In this document: positions 55,756-63,272 of the stretch, piece after piece
Numbering within the stretch: position 1 is the first letter of the stretch
Layout: every line of letters starts with the position of its first letter
Assembly (NCBI GenBank): GCA_036565605.1
Contig: DATCXV010000009.1
Coordinates: forward strand, 10,433 to 74,432
DNA from: UBA6065 sp036565605
GTDB taxonomy: Bacteria; Patescibacteriota; Minisyncoccia; Phycocordibacterales; UBA6065
DNA: 64,000 nucleotides
Direction: 5' to 3'
Program-made: the position numbers and the translations under genes
The notes under the pieces: generated by a model
Told to the model about the DNA's origin: nothing
What the model saw: only the letters and a program-made list of their open reading frames with translations
Databases searched by the model: none

Positions 55756-56563
55756 CGCCGTTTTTCTTACCCACTGATTTTTTCATGAATGGGGCCTGGA
55801 CTTCAAGCGCCAATTTGCGGTAATTGCAGTATTCACACATATCGCCTGGCTTGGGCAATTCACCGCCTTCAAGACAATCTTGTGCGCGCATAATGGCATC
55901 TTCTACCCACGAATCATCACCCGTGTACGGAATAAGTGTCACTTCGAAATCAAGACGGCCGTCGAAGGCCTTGCGATCACGCAGACCATTGGCATACACA
56001 AAATATCCAGTATCCGAAACCTGGAAGCCTTTGTGACGCAAAAGCCACTGATACACCTCCATTTGGCGTTTGTAACCGTCTTGCCATTCAGCGTCAAGGG
56101 AAACTTTCTCACCTTCGCTCTTGGACGTGGATTTATAATCGACCACAATAAGCTCTCCTTTTGGATTGACCCAGATATCATCAACGGCTCCAGAAATAGT
56201 GAGACCGGATTTTGGATGGACGTATTGGATTCCTTCAAAAACCTCGCGCCAGGTATCAATATCTTTGTGTACGAATGGAATTGCATCGACACCGTACTGC
56301 TTCATCAGCGGATGCGCTGATGCCGCTGCGCGATGGATGTCGAATTCCTTTTTAAGGAGTGCGTCAACAGCAGAGTTCAGATTGAACGGAAAGCCTTTCG
56401 GACGCGCAACTCCTAGTCGGTTATCAACATAGAAGCAACGCGGACATTCTATGAAAAGATCCAGTTTTGAACGCGACAACTTCCATTTTGGGCCGCCATA
56501 ATTATAATCCGCACTGCGTACGGGTTTTGGACCGAATGAAAATTTTTTCGCGTCTTTAGGCAT
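55727..56563 (-). CDS. PD-(D/E)XK nuclease-like protein (RecB/Cas4-type) with Fe-S-like cysteines
   Basis: The 278-aa protein has SGAVDDIWVNPKGELIVVDYKSTSK near residue 132, the Asp...Asp-Tyr-Lys nuclease core of the RecB/Cas4 family. Cysteines FIECPRC near residue 37 and DMCEYCNYRK near 245 are placed as in the iron-sulfur clusters of AddB and Cas4. No cas genes or repeats are near, so it is not a CRISPR protein; DNA repair or end processing is more likely. It lies five bases after the ATP-cone nuclease gene and overlaps ogt. Confidence 0.75.
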   Translation of the reverse strand: MPKDAKKFSFGPKPVRSADYNYGGPKWKLSRSKLDLFIECPRCFYVDNRLGVARPKGFPFNLNSAVDALLKKEFDIHRAAASAHPLMKQYGVDAIPFVHKDIDTWREVFEGIQYVHPKSGLTISGAVDDIWVNPKGELIVVDYKSTSKSEGEKVSLDAEWQDGYKRQMEVYQWLLRHKGFQVSDTGYFVYANGLRDRKAFDGRLDFEVTLIPYTGDDSWVEDAIMRAQDCLEGGELPKPGDMCEYCNYRKLALEVQAPFMKKSVGKKNGDENSTKSLL

Positions 56564-56568
56564 ATTTC

Positions 56569-57393
56569 TTATATAACACCACCACAGATATGACGAATCT
56601 CTTCTTGGGTCTCGCTTTTCAAGCCTGGCAGACCGATTAATTGTTTACACAAGATCAGACCTTGGTCCAAGAAGGCGTGCTTTTCAGCTTGCGAAAGTGT
56701 GGTAAGGGCGGTCAAAGGGTGCAGGTGCGCCTGTGCGATCATGTCTTCTAAATTCCCCTTACGCGGATAATTCCAACCAACAAGCGAAAGCTCCTGGCAT
56801 TCAGCGTATTGAATTGCACGATCGCTGAATTTGGTATTGGTAAATAACTGCCACGAAGAAAGCTTTCGCGTTTTGCCACCATAGACGAATTCGCCGTTCT
56901 TCAAATCATCGAAGCGTGCCTTTACATACAGCGCAACTTTCGAATCTGATTTCATTCCCTGCTCATTATGAAACTTTGCTTCGACCATGATCAATTCATT
57001 TCCACGCCAAGCAACCACATCGACTTCGTGTTCAATACAGTGACCTTGGACAATCTGATCTGTGACAGCCTCATAGCCTTGTGCCTTAAAAATCTCGGCA
57101 ATAAATTTTTCGAACGGAAAACCGTTTGGACCAAGTTCGGCTACCGCACGCTTCATGGAATAACGCGCAGCAACCGGACGGGATGCGTGGCGTAAAAGTG
57201 AGAAAGCATGGCGGTAAATATCACCGGTCGACATACCAGACACCATTTCGCTTTCAACATGAGAAAGTACGTTGTTCGCCTGTTCATCGCCCGCACCCGC
57301 TCTTTTCAAAGACGAAACGAGCTTCTTGGGATCAAAGGGCTCTTGTTCGCCCGTAGACTTGGTAATGAGAAATGGTTTCGACAAGGGATTCAT
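56569..57393 (-). CDS. ATP-cone domain fused to restriction-endonuclease-like domain
   Basis: The 274-aa protein begins MNPLSKPFLITKSTGEQEPFDPKKLVSSLKRAGAG, an ATP-cone (residues about 8-95) as in NrdR and ribonucleotide reductases. A Mrr-like core follows: EHEVDVVAWRGNELIMVEAKFHN (about 125-150), with Asp and Glu-Ala-Lys of the PD-(D/E)XK fold. Such fusions suggest nucleotide-gated nuclease activity, but the function is inferred. The start is ATG 57393, with TATAAT six bases upstream. That box contains the mnmA stop codon. Confidence 0.78.
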   Translation of the reverse strand: MNPLSKPFLITKSTGEQEPFDPKKLVSSLKRAGAGDEQANNVLSHVESEMVSGMSTGDIYRHAFSLLRHASRPVAARYSMKRAVAELGPNGFPFEKFIAEIFKAQGYEAVTDQIVQGHCIEHEVDVVAWRGNELIMVEAKFHNEQGMKSDSKVALYVKARFDDLKNGEFVYGGKTRKLSSWQLFTNTKFSDRAIQYAECQELSLVGWNYPRKGNLEDMIAQAHLHPLTALTTLSQAEKHAFLDQGLILCKQLIGLPGLKSETQEEIRHICGGVI

Positions 57394-57399
57394 GCTCCT

Positions 57400-57405
57400 A
57401 TTATA
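57400..57405 (-). promoter_or_regulatory. -10 box of the ATP-cone nuclease, made from the mnmA stop
   Basis: Minus-strand TATAAT contains the mnmA TAA (57401-57403) and ends six bases before ATG 57393. Confidence 0.65.
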
Positions 57406-58498
57406 GAACAATCCCGCCGCCCAGGCATTCGTCACCGCTGTAAACCACAATTGACTGTCCTGCCGCAATTAATAACGGCTGTTTGAAACCAATCTCCGCC
57501 TCCTTCGGTCCGACCGGCTCGACATTACATTCCAAAAGCTCGCCCAAGTGGCGAATACGGGCAGTATATGTTTTATTCGGCTGTGGCTCGTTGGAAATCC
57601 AATTTACCGACGAAAGCGAATACTCGCGCTTTTCGATATCAAGTAATCCGTCAGCTGTACGGTGTGAGACTGTGACAGTATTCTTGTTGATATCGCGCGC
57701 AACAACATAATACGGAGCATCGTCAGGAGACTTTCCGGTCACAGTAAAACCACGTCGTTCACCCAAGGTTAAAAAGATCGCGCCATCATGTTGGCCAATG
57801 GTTTCACCCGCCTCGTTCAGGACATTACCAGGTATGCGATCAACATAATGCGACAGAAATTCTTTCACATCGACCTTACCAATAAAACAAATGCCTTGGC
57901 TATCGCGCTTTTCGGCTGTTGGTAATCCGAATTTTTTTGCCAATTTCCTTGTTTCGCTTTTCGGTAAATCTCCTACAGGGAATATTGTTCGCTCAAGTTG
58001 GCGCTTGGTAAGCGTCCACAAAAAATATGACTGGTCTTTCCCTGCATCGACTCCTGAAAAAAGCTTTCCGTCTTCGATTCGCGCATAATGTCCTGTCGCA
58101 ACAAAGACTTCTTCACCTGGCTTCGCTTGCTTCATCGCCCAATCAAAAAAAGCACCGAACTTAACCTCCTTGTTACACATGACATCAGGATTCGGTGTAC
58201 GACCAGCCTTGTATTCGGCTATCATGTAATCGACTACACCACGCTTGTACTCTTCTTCCAGATCAAGTGTTACAAAAGGGATGCCCAGATGCACAGCTAC
58301 ACGCATGGCATCCAACCGATCTTCGCGCGAAGAACACTCCATCCAGTCTGGTTGCCAGACTTTAATAAAGACACCGATAACGGTATATCCAGCTTCTTTA
58401 AGCAAGGCAGCCGAAACAGACGAATCAACACCACCGGACATGCCGACATAGACACGAGTGCCCTTTGCTGGTGTTATTTGACGCTTCACATAATGCAT
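57401..58498 (-). CDS. mnmA: tRNA-specific 2-thiouridylase MnmA
   Basis: The 365-aa protein has the PP-loop VGMSGGVDSSVSAALL near residue 20. Cys in NPDVMCNKEVKF near 105 and Cys in DSQGICFIGKVDV near 195 are the catalytic pair that transfers sulfur to U34 of Lys, Glu and Gln tRNAs. The C-terminal beta barrel is complete. A GTG three codons downstream (58489), seven bases after TG-A-TATCAT, may be the true leaderless start. It is divergent from the two-helix membrane protein at 58542. Confidence 0.93.
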   Translation of the reverse strand: MHYVKRQITPAKGTRVYVGMSGGVDSSVSAALLKEAGYTVIGVFIKVWQPDWMECSSREDRLDAMRVAVHLGIPFVTLDLEEEYKRGVVDYMIAEYKAGRTPNPDVMCNKEVKFGAFFDWAMKQAKPGEEVFVATGHYARIEDGKLFSGVDAGKDQSYFLWTLTKRQLERTIFPVGDLPKSETRKLAKKFGLPTAEKRDSQGICFIGKVDVKEFLSHYVDRIPGNVLNEAGETIGQHDGAIFLTLGERRGFTVTGKSPDDAPYYVVARDINKNTVTVSHRTADGLLDIEKREYSLSSVNWISNEPQPNKTYTARIRHLGELLECNVEPVGPKEAEIGFKQPLLIAAGQSIVVYSGDECLGGGIVL

Positions 58499-58541
58499 GA
58501 TATCACTTGGGACAGAAACCTCAACTCAGCCACCCTGTTCT

Positions 58542-59219
58542 ATGAAAATGATATTTCATTGGTATTGCTTGCTCGCTCTATTAGCGATTTCGCTTGTATT
58601 CTTCACGAAAACCGGGGTATTCGAGAACCCATGGTTAATCGGGTTCCTGGTAACCGTCCTTTCGTTCTTCGGCATCACCATATTTCTGACCAATTGTGTA
58701 AAACGAATGCAGTCTGAGATGATCGAACGTAGGACCCTGGGCGCCGCCGAGAATGTCACCGACTGCAATCAATCGGATCCGCCACACGAACCACCGTTTA
58801 TTGCCGATTTCGTTATTTACAAACACAAAATTGACAAGACGCAGCCTTCTCGTGTTATCAAAGCCCGCAAAGAGGCCATTCGAAGAATTAAACTGCACTT
58901 CGGTGATCCAATGCAGGTCACCATTACGGGTAAACTTGAAAAAATTGATGTCAAAAGTGATCTCTACAAAGTGCTACCGACGGTAGAGCTTCGTATCGAT
59001 CTCAGTTTGAACGATGCAATATTGAGTGCCGCTCATCTTCCTCCGAACGAAGGCCACATCACAGAAGAGATTACATCAGACTTTCTGTGCAGACCCTGGC
59101 AATTGTGCCTCACCAAAGCTGGTGATCCAACGTATCACGATCATATACAATTCGAAGGCGGAGAACCCTATATTCAAAGCGTCAGGGAATGGCAAAAGCG
59201 CCTTATTGAATTGGTGTAA
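58542..59219 (+). CDS. Two-helix membrane protein, 225 aa
   Basis: The N-terminus has two membrane helices (about residues 4-20 and 28-52, ending in GITIFLTNCV), followed by a soluble domain of about 170 residues. That domain has DFVIYKHKIDKTQPSRVIKARKEAIRRIKLHFG and the acidic end GEPYIQSVREWQKRLIELV. No catalytic motif or family is recognised. The start MKMIFHWYCLL is chosen at the helix. A terminator follows, then the response regulator gene. Confidence 0.6.
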   Translation: MKMIFHWYCLLALLAISLVFFTKTGVFENPWLIGFLVTVLSFFGITIFLTNCVKRMQSEMIERRTLGAAENVTDCNQSDPPHEPPFIADFVIYKHKIDKTQPSRVIKARKEAIRRIKLHFGDPMQVTITGKLEKIDVKSDLYKVLPTVELRIDLSLNDAILSAAHLPPNEGHITEEITSDFLCRPWQLCLTKAGDPTYHDHIQFEGGEPYIQSVREWQKRLIELV

Positions 59220-59222
59220 ATC

Positions 59223-59262
59223 AAAGCCGTGCAACACCTCACAGGTATTGTGCGGCTTTTTC
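59223..59262 (+). terminator. Terminator after the two-helix protein
   Basis: AAAGCCG and CGGCTTT with inner CAA/TTG and ACCT/AGGT pairing make a long hairpin, followed by TT. Confidence 0.7.
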
Positions 59263-59294
59263 ATTCGTATTACAGAAGCAGCATTAACAACCTT

Positions 59295-59672
59295 ATGAAA
59301 ATCCTTATTGCAGATGACCAGGAAGAAGAGCGGCACTACTTACGGCGCTTGCTCGAACGGAACAACCATGTGGTAATCGAAGTCGACGACGGCACATGGG
59401 CTATCAAGGCGTTCCGCGACGATCCAGCCATCGATCTGGTCATTACCGATCTTAAAATGATGCATAAAAGCGGCCTTGATGTGATCGTGGGAGTAAAAGC
59501 GATCCGCAAGGATGCTCGAGTTTGGCTTGTGTCGAATGCATTACGACCGAAAACTGAACGTGAACCAGGCACATTCGAGGAAGCAACGGCACTGGGTGCC
59601 GAAAAAGTCCTCGAAAAGATTTTTTTGGGATTGGAACTCCGTGATAGCGGCATCATTAGAGCAGCCCGCTAA
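59295..59672 (+). CDS. Single-domain response regulator (CheY-like receiver)
   Basis: The 125-aa protein is one receiver domain: MKILIADDQEEE with the acidic pocket, the phosphorylation Asp in DLVITDLKMM near residue 56, Ser in VWLVSNALR near 84 and Lys in EKVLEKIF near 108. It has no output domain, so it would signal by protein contact or phosphotransfer. The only kinase in the window, at 31112-32755, is far away, so pairing is unproven. A TTCG-loop terminator follows. Confidence 0.85.
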   Translation: MKILIADDQEEERHYLRRLLERNNHVVIEVDDGTWAIKAFRDDPAIDLVITDLKMMHKSGLDVIVGVKAIRKDARVWLVSNALRPKTEREPGTFEEATALGAEKVLEKIFLGLELRDSGIIRAAR

Positions 59673-59679
59673 TTCATAC

Positions 59680-59705
59680 AAGAAGGCTTCGGCCTTCTTT
59701 TTTTG
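59680..59705 (+). terminator. Terminator after the response regulator
   Basis: AAGAAGGC and GCCTTCTT pair over 8 bp around TTCG, followed by TTTTT. Confidence 0.85.
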
Positions 59706-59712
59706 CTCTTCC

Positions 59713-60783
59713 CTATTTCAGATATTTCGCCTTGTTCGCTTCATGTTCGGCATTCGTGACAGCGTAATGCATATTTCCATCATCATCCGAAAGGTAGAAA
59801 AAATATTTGGTTGCAATAGGACGCACTGTTGCAGAAATAGCATTAAGACCAGGGTTCGAAATCGGTGTCGGTGGCAAGTCTTTATGCGTATAGGTGTTAT
59901 ACGGAGAGTCGATTTTCAAATCTTCAGCAGACAATTCTGAACTTTTACGCTTACCATTCACGAATTCGAATGCAGCATCAACTTGAAGCGGCCATCCGTT
60001 TCCCAGACGCTTCCAAAGAATACCGGCAATGGTACGACGAGTTTCTTCGGTGCGAGCCTCTTCTTCGATTATCGATGCCATATTGATAACGTCTTTCATC
60101 GGTTTGCCGAATGTTTCGATGTCAGCCTGAAGAGTTGCCACCCGCTTGTCAAAATTTGATCGCATTGCATCGATTACGTCTTGGGCAGAAATATTGGGTA
60201 AGAAAAGATATGTGTCCGGAAATAGATATCCTTCAAAGGGTGCTGCCAATTTGACGAACTCAACAGAATCAAAATGCGCAAACTTCGGCTCTTTCTGGAA
60301 AAGCTCTGCGATCTCGGCCACATTGGTGCCCTCAGGAATAGTGATGCGAATATTCTGCAGATCGTATTTTGAATGAGTAAAACGCCAAGCCATGCTTATG
60401 ACGGTCTCCGGTTTATTGAGATAATAATCACCCGCCTTCATTCCTTTGGTACCACCAAACACTGCCGACAGCGCCTTGAATGCAAACACAGAACGGATCG
60501 CACCACGTTCGTACAAAAGTTGAGCCACACCCGAAAGCGTTGTGCCTTGTGACACCGTCAAAAGCGTATCTTTGGGAAACTGTGGCGGCACCGAAATAGT
60601 GAACATTGCTATAAGCGCCACAACAAAAACAGCGCACGCACCGATAACCGCAAGTACAGTATGGTGAAGATATTTTTGCGGAGGCACGCCGTTCGACTCG
60701 CCCGACTCTTGTAAGACGTGTTCAGGCAACAGCTCGTGGTGCTCCGGCTCCGGTATGTAGCGCAGTCGGTCGTTGTTATCCAT
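59713..60783 (-). CDS. mltG: Endolytic murein transglycosylase MltG (YceG)
   Basis: The 356-aa protein has a cytoplasmic tail, a membrane helix (about residues 40-62, VLAVIGACAVFVVALIAMF) and the YceG domain. Family marks include FEGYLFPDTYLF, MASIIEEEARTEE (catalytic Glu) and DSPYNTYTHKDLPPTPISNPG. It cuts growing glycan strands near the membrane and so sets their length. ATG 60783 is used, 13 bases after the stop of the upstream gene, with which it is probably co-transcribed. Confidence 0.92.
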   Translation of the reverse strand: MDNNDRLRYIPEPEHHELLPEHVLQESGESNGVPPQKYLHHTVLAVIGACAVFVVALIAMFTISVPPQFPKDTLLTVSQGTTLSGVAQLLYERGAIRSVFAFKALSAVFGGTKGMKAGDYYLNKPETVISMAWRFTHSKYDLQNIRITIPEGTNVAEIAELFQKEPKFAHFDSVEFVKLAAPFEGYLFPDTYLFLPNISAQDVIDAMRSNFDKRVATLQADIETFGKPMKDVINMASIIEEEARTEETRRTIAGILWKRLGNGWPLQVDAAFEFVNGKRKSSELSAEDLKIDSPYNTYTHKDLPPTPISNPGLNAISATVRPIATKYFFYLSDDDGNMHYAVTNAEHEANKAKYLK

Positions 60784-60796
60784 ATGAGACAGAAAT

Positions 60797-62053
60797 CTAG
60801 ATTGGCAGGTTTGCCGGAGCGTCTGCACGCTTCGATGGGAGACGTTTCAAGGTTGGTGTTTGTACTGCAGAGCCTGGGAAGTGATAAATAGTCGCCAGCT
60901 CTTCGGTGTTAAGAACTGTCCACTTTTTATTGAATGGGTAATGAAAGAAACCGCGTTCGCAGTAAGCGCGGAAGTGACTGATTTTGCGCTCCAAAAGCTT
61001 CTTGCCCGACCAGTCCTGGAATTTGTAATCGAACGACATTCCTTCTTCTGGCTTAAAGCCGTTCAGGTTCGGTGCGTTGAATTGCTTGAATGATCCAATG
61101 AGTCCGCCGCCAGTGCCTTTATCAAAGGTGTCTTTCGGCGCGATATACATGATACGAATGCCCGTATCAAACGAATACTTTGCTTGAGCACGCTCGATGG
61201 CCTGAATGCGATCCTTTTGGCTTTGCGTCAGACGATTCACGTCTTTAAGTACCTTGCCCTCAGCGTCTTTTGAATTTTCTTCAATGATCTTTTGGATTTC
61301 GTCCTTGGCCTCATCTTTCCATTTGTCTGGATATTTATCCTTACCTCCAACTTTCACCGGAAGTCCAGCATTCGGTTTCTTTTCCGCCGCATGAGCGCGC
61401 ACAATGATCTGCACCCACGCTTGATGATCTTTCTTCAAGGTACCCATGAATTCGATCAAAGGCGCCATCGGATCAATTTTGAACTCTTCCTTTGGATCCT
61501 TTTCAAGGCCGTAATCGATATACGTTTTTATCGGTAAAGGATCAGCACCGGTCGCTTCGAAACGACAGCCCGCGATTTCATATTTAGCAGGGTCAAAGAA
61601 TATCTTTTCGGTATAATCGTCGACCTGATGAATCTCGACGCCGGGATACTGGGCATACACCGCTGCTTCAACCACCATGCGCTGGCTTTTGAATGTCCAA
61701 ATATAGAAATGAATCTCACCACCATCGGATGTGAGTTCGAGCGAGAACCAGGGACGGGTCTTTCCTTCCCAATAACGATCGATCGGCGTTCCTTCACCAC
61801 CAGTCTGCCACAAAGCAAGCAAAACAAGTTCCATGGCGGCCGGCGATTTAAGCGTTTCTTGCGGCAACTTGATCTCGAGCAGAACTTTTTCCTGCTGGTT
61901 GATCCATTGCGTACGGGTATAGCGCGTGAAAATGAGCCACGCCCATTCAAAAATAACGATCGGTACCCATACGACGGCAAAGAACGTAAGCCACCGGAAC
62001 GTTTCCGGAATGCCAACGTCGAAGATGAAGCGCAGAAGGTCCTTGAATATCAC
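60797..62053 (-). CDS. Membrane protein of unknown function, 418 aa
   Basis: One membrane helix (about residues 18-40, WLTFFAVVWVPIVIFEWAWLIF) is followed by a large soluble domain with FYIWTFKSQRMVVEAAVYAQYPGVEIHQVDDY, a charged helix (EAKDEIQKIIEENSKDAEGKVL) and an end LNTEELATIYHFPGSAVQTPTLKRL. Proteins of this kind lie beside VirB4/HerA-type ATPases in CPR genomes, as I recall, but no such ATPase is in this window. The start is GTG 62053: TG-C-TATAAT ends seven bases upstream, and the TTG further upstream precedes that box. Confidence 0.6.
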   Translation of the reverse strand: MIFKDLLRFIFDVGIPETFRWLTFFAVVWVPIVIFEWAWLIFTRYTRTQWINQQEKVLLEIKLPQETLKSPAAMELVLLALWQTGGEGTPIDRYWEGKTRPWFSLELTSDGGEIHFYIWTFKSQRMVVEAAVYAQYPGVEIHQVDDYTEKIFFDPAKYEIAGCRFEATGADPLPIKTYIDYGLEKDPKEEFKIDPMAPLIEFMGTLKKDHQAWVQIIVRAHAAEKKPNAGLPVKVGGKDKYPDKWKDEAKDEIQKIIEENSKDAEGKVLKDVNRLTQSQKDRIQAIERAQAKYSFDTGIRIMYIAPKDTFDKGTGGGLIGSFKQFNAPNLNGFKPEEGMSFDYKFQDWSGKKLLERKISHFRAYCERGFFHYPFNKKWTVLNTEELATIYHFPGSAVQTPTLKRLPSKRADAPANLPI

Positions 62054-62060
62054 GAGGATT

Positions 62061-62069
62061 ATTATAGCA
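62061..62069 (-). promoter_or_regulatory. Extended -10 box giving a leaderless GTG start
   Basis: Minus-strand TG-C-TATAAT ends seven bases before GTG 62053. Confidence 0.6.
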
Positions 62070-62088
62070 AACAAATTCCTTGTGTAAT

Positions 62089-62121
62089 AAAAAGCCCGTG
62101 CTCTCTCGGAGCACGGGCTTT
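62089..62121. terminator. Strong bidirectional terminator
   Basis: AAAGCCCGTGCTC and GAGCACGGGCTTT pair over 13 bp around a 5-base loop with A/T runs on both sides. It ends the sigma-4/HARE gene. Confidence 0.9.
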
Positions 62122-62125
62122 TTAT

Positions 62126-63163
62126 TTAACCAACAATGGAGTAGCGGCCCTCCTTGTCTTTCTTGAAATACTTTGGATTCTGGAGGTTTACCAGAATGGT
62201 GTTCTCTTTGACGTAGCGTTCTTTCAAGACCTTGTCGATAACTTCCTTCTTGGTCATCGGGCCATGCTTCTCGATAAGCTTCTTGATGACGTCCTTCACA
62301 ACACCAGACATATAACCCCACTCGGATAAAGCATAGAGACCACGGCCAACGAGGACAAAGCGAGGATCTTTAATGAGCTCGTTGTGAGTCGTAGCAACAT
62401 GAGCCTTCTTGTCGAACATTTTCTCGATCTGCTTTGCAACCTCGCGGAAGTGGATCGGAGATCCGTGTTTGCGGATAACCAAGAACGCGTAATCGCGCAT
62501 GCCCTTGGCTTTGATGTTCGGCGAGTGAGCAACACCCCATTCACCCAGCGGGTTCTTGCCAACCTTCTTCGAAATAGCAAGCCAACGCTTCAAAATCTCT
62601 TCGTTACGGTACTGATCGTTTAGACCTTCGATGTGATTGAGGAAGGTGTCAATCATTTCCGATTCCGGAATGATGTCGTCATCCTTCAAATTTTTGTAAA
62701 GCTTCTTCAAAGCGTCCTCAACCTTCTTCGAAGTATTTTCATCAACATGCCAGCGGTGCTTGAAGTGCTCGTCTTCCTTCTGCCATTTGAATGTGCGGCC
62801 CAAGACCAAGAGGAAGTAGATATGGTTCTGAGTCGATGGATCCTTGGAAACCGAGTCAAGCAGGTCTTCTTCAGCGATGATACCGCCAAGCGATTTAACC
62901 ATTTCCTCGAGCTCTTTAAAGGCCGGAGCCTGCATTTCGTACTCCTTGGACTTCTGGATATTTGCAATGGCGTAATTCTCGATCTGACGAACGCGTTCAC
63001 GAGTGATGCCATAAGTCTGGCCAATCGATTCGAGCGTCATCTTTTTTGGGTCAGCGCCAAGGCCGTAGCGCTTGACGACAACTTCTTGTGCGCGTGCAGG
63101 GAGACTCTTCAAAAGAGCCTTCACGACCTGCTTCGGCTTGATCGAGAGCGTAGTGGTTGCCAT
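62126..63163 (-). CDS. Sigma-70 region 4 fused to HARE-HTH regulator
   Basis: The 345-aa protein has an N-terminal sigma-70 region 4 (residues about 15-70): ARAQEVVVKRYGL, then MTLESIGQTYGITRERVRQIENYAI, which is the helix-turn-helix that reads -35 elements. There are no sigma regions 2 or 3, so it cannot melt promoters alone. The middle is helical. Near the C-terminus, winged-helix HARE-HTH-like segments occur (SPIHFREVAKQIEKMF and GRGLYALSEWGY; MTKKEVIDKVLKERYV). It may bind -35 DNA and polymerase as a regulator. Its own upstream region has three -35-like boxes. Confidence 0.82.
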   Translation of the reverse strand: MATTTLSIKPKQVVKALLKSLPARAQEVVVKRYGLGADPKKMTLESIGQTYGITRERVRQIENYAIANIQKSKEYEMQAPAFKELEEMVKSLGGIIAEEDLLDSVSKDPSTQNHIYFLLVLGRTFKWQKEDEHFKHRWHVDENTSKKVEDALKKLYKNLKDDDIIPESEMIDTFLNHIEGLNDQYRNEEILKRWLAISKKVGKNPLGEWGVAHSPNIKAKGMRDYAFLVIRKHGSPIHFREVAKQIEKMFDKKAHVATTHNELIKDPRFVLVGRGLYALSEWGYMSGVVKDVIKKLIEKHGPMTKKEVIDKVLKERYVKENTILVNLQNPKYFKKDKEGRYSIVG

Positions 63164-63201
63164 TGATTCGAATGCTGCTATCTGTGAAAACTAATAAAAT
63201 A

Positions 63202-63258
63202 TTTTTATCACTGCTTAGTTACGAAGTCAAGCTTAGGACAAGTCAATGGCTTTGTCAA
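63202..63258 (-). promoter_or_regulatory. Promoter with three tandem TTGAC boxes
   Basis: On the minus strand TTGACA (63253-63258), TTGACT (63241-63246) and TTGACT (63225-63230) are stacked 12 and 16 bases apart. The last is 17 bases from TAAAAA (63202-63207), which has an extended TG. The extra boxes could be binding sites for the region-4 protein encoded downstream. Confidence 0.55.
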
Positions 63259-63272
63259 GAGGAGACTTGACA

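Noticed and set aside
55727..56563. Cas4 of a CRISPR system
   Set aside because: The nuclease and cysteine pattern is similar, but no repeats and no other cas gene occur in the window.
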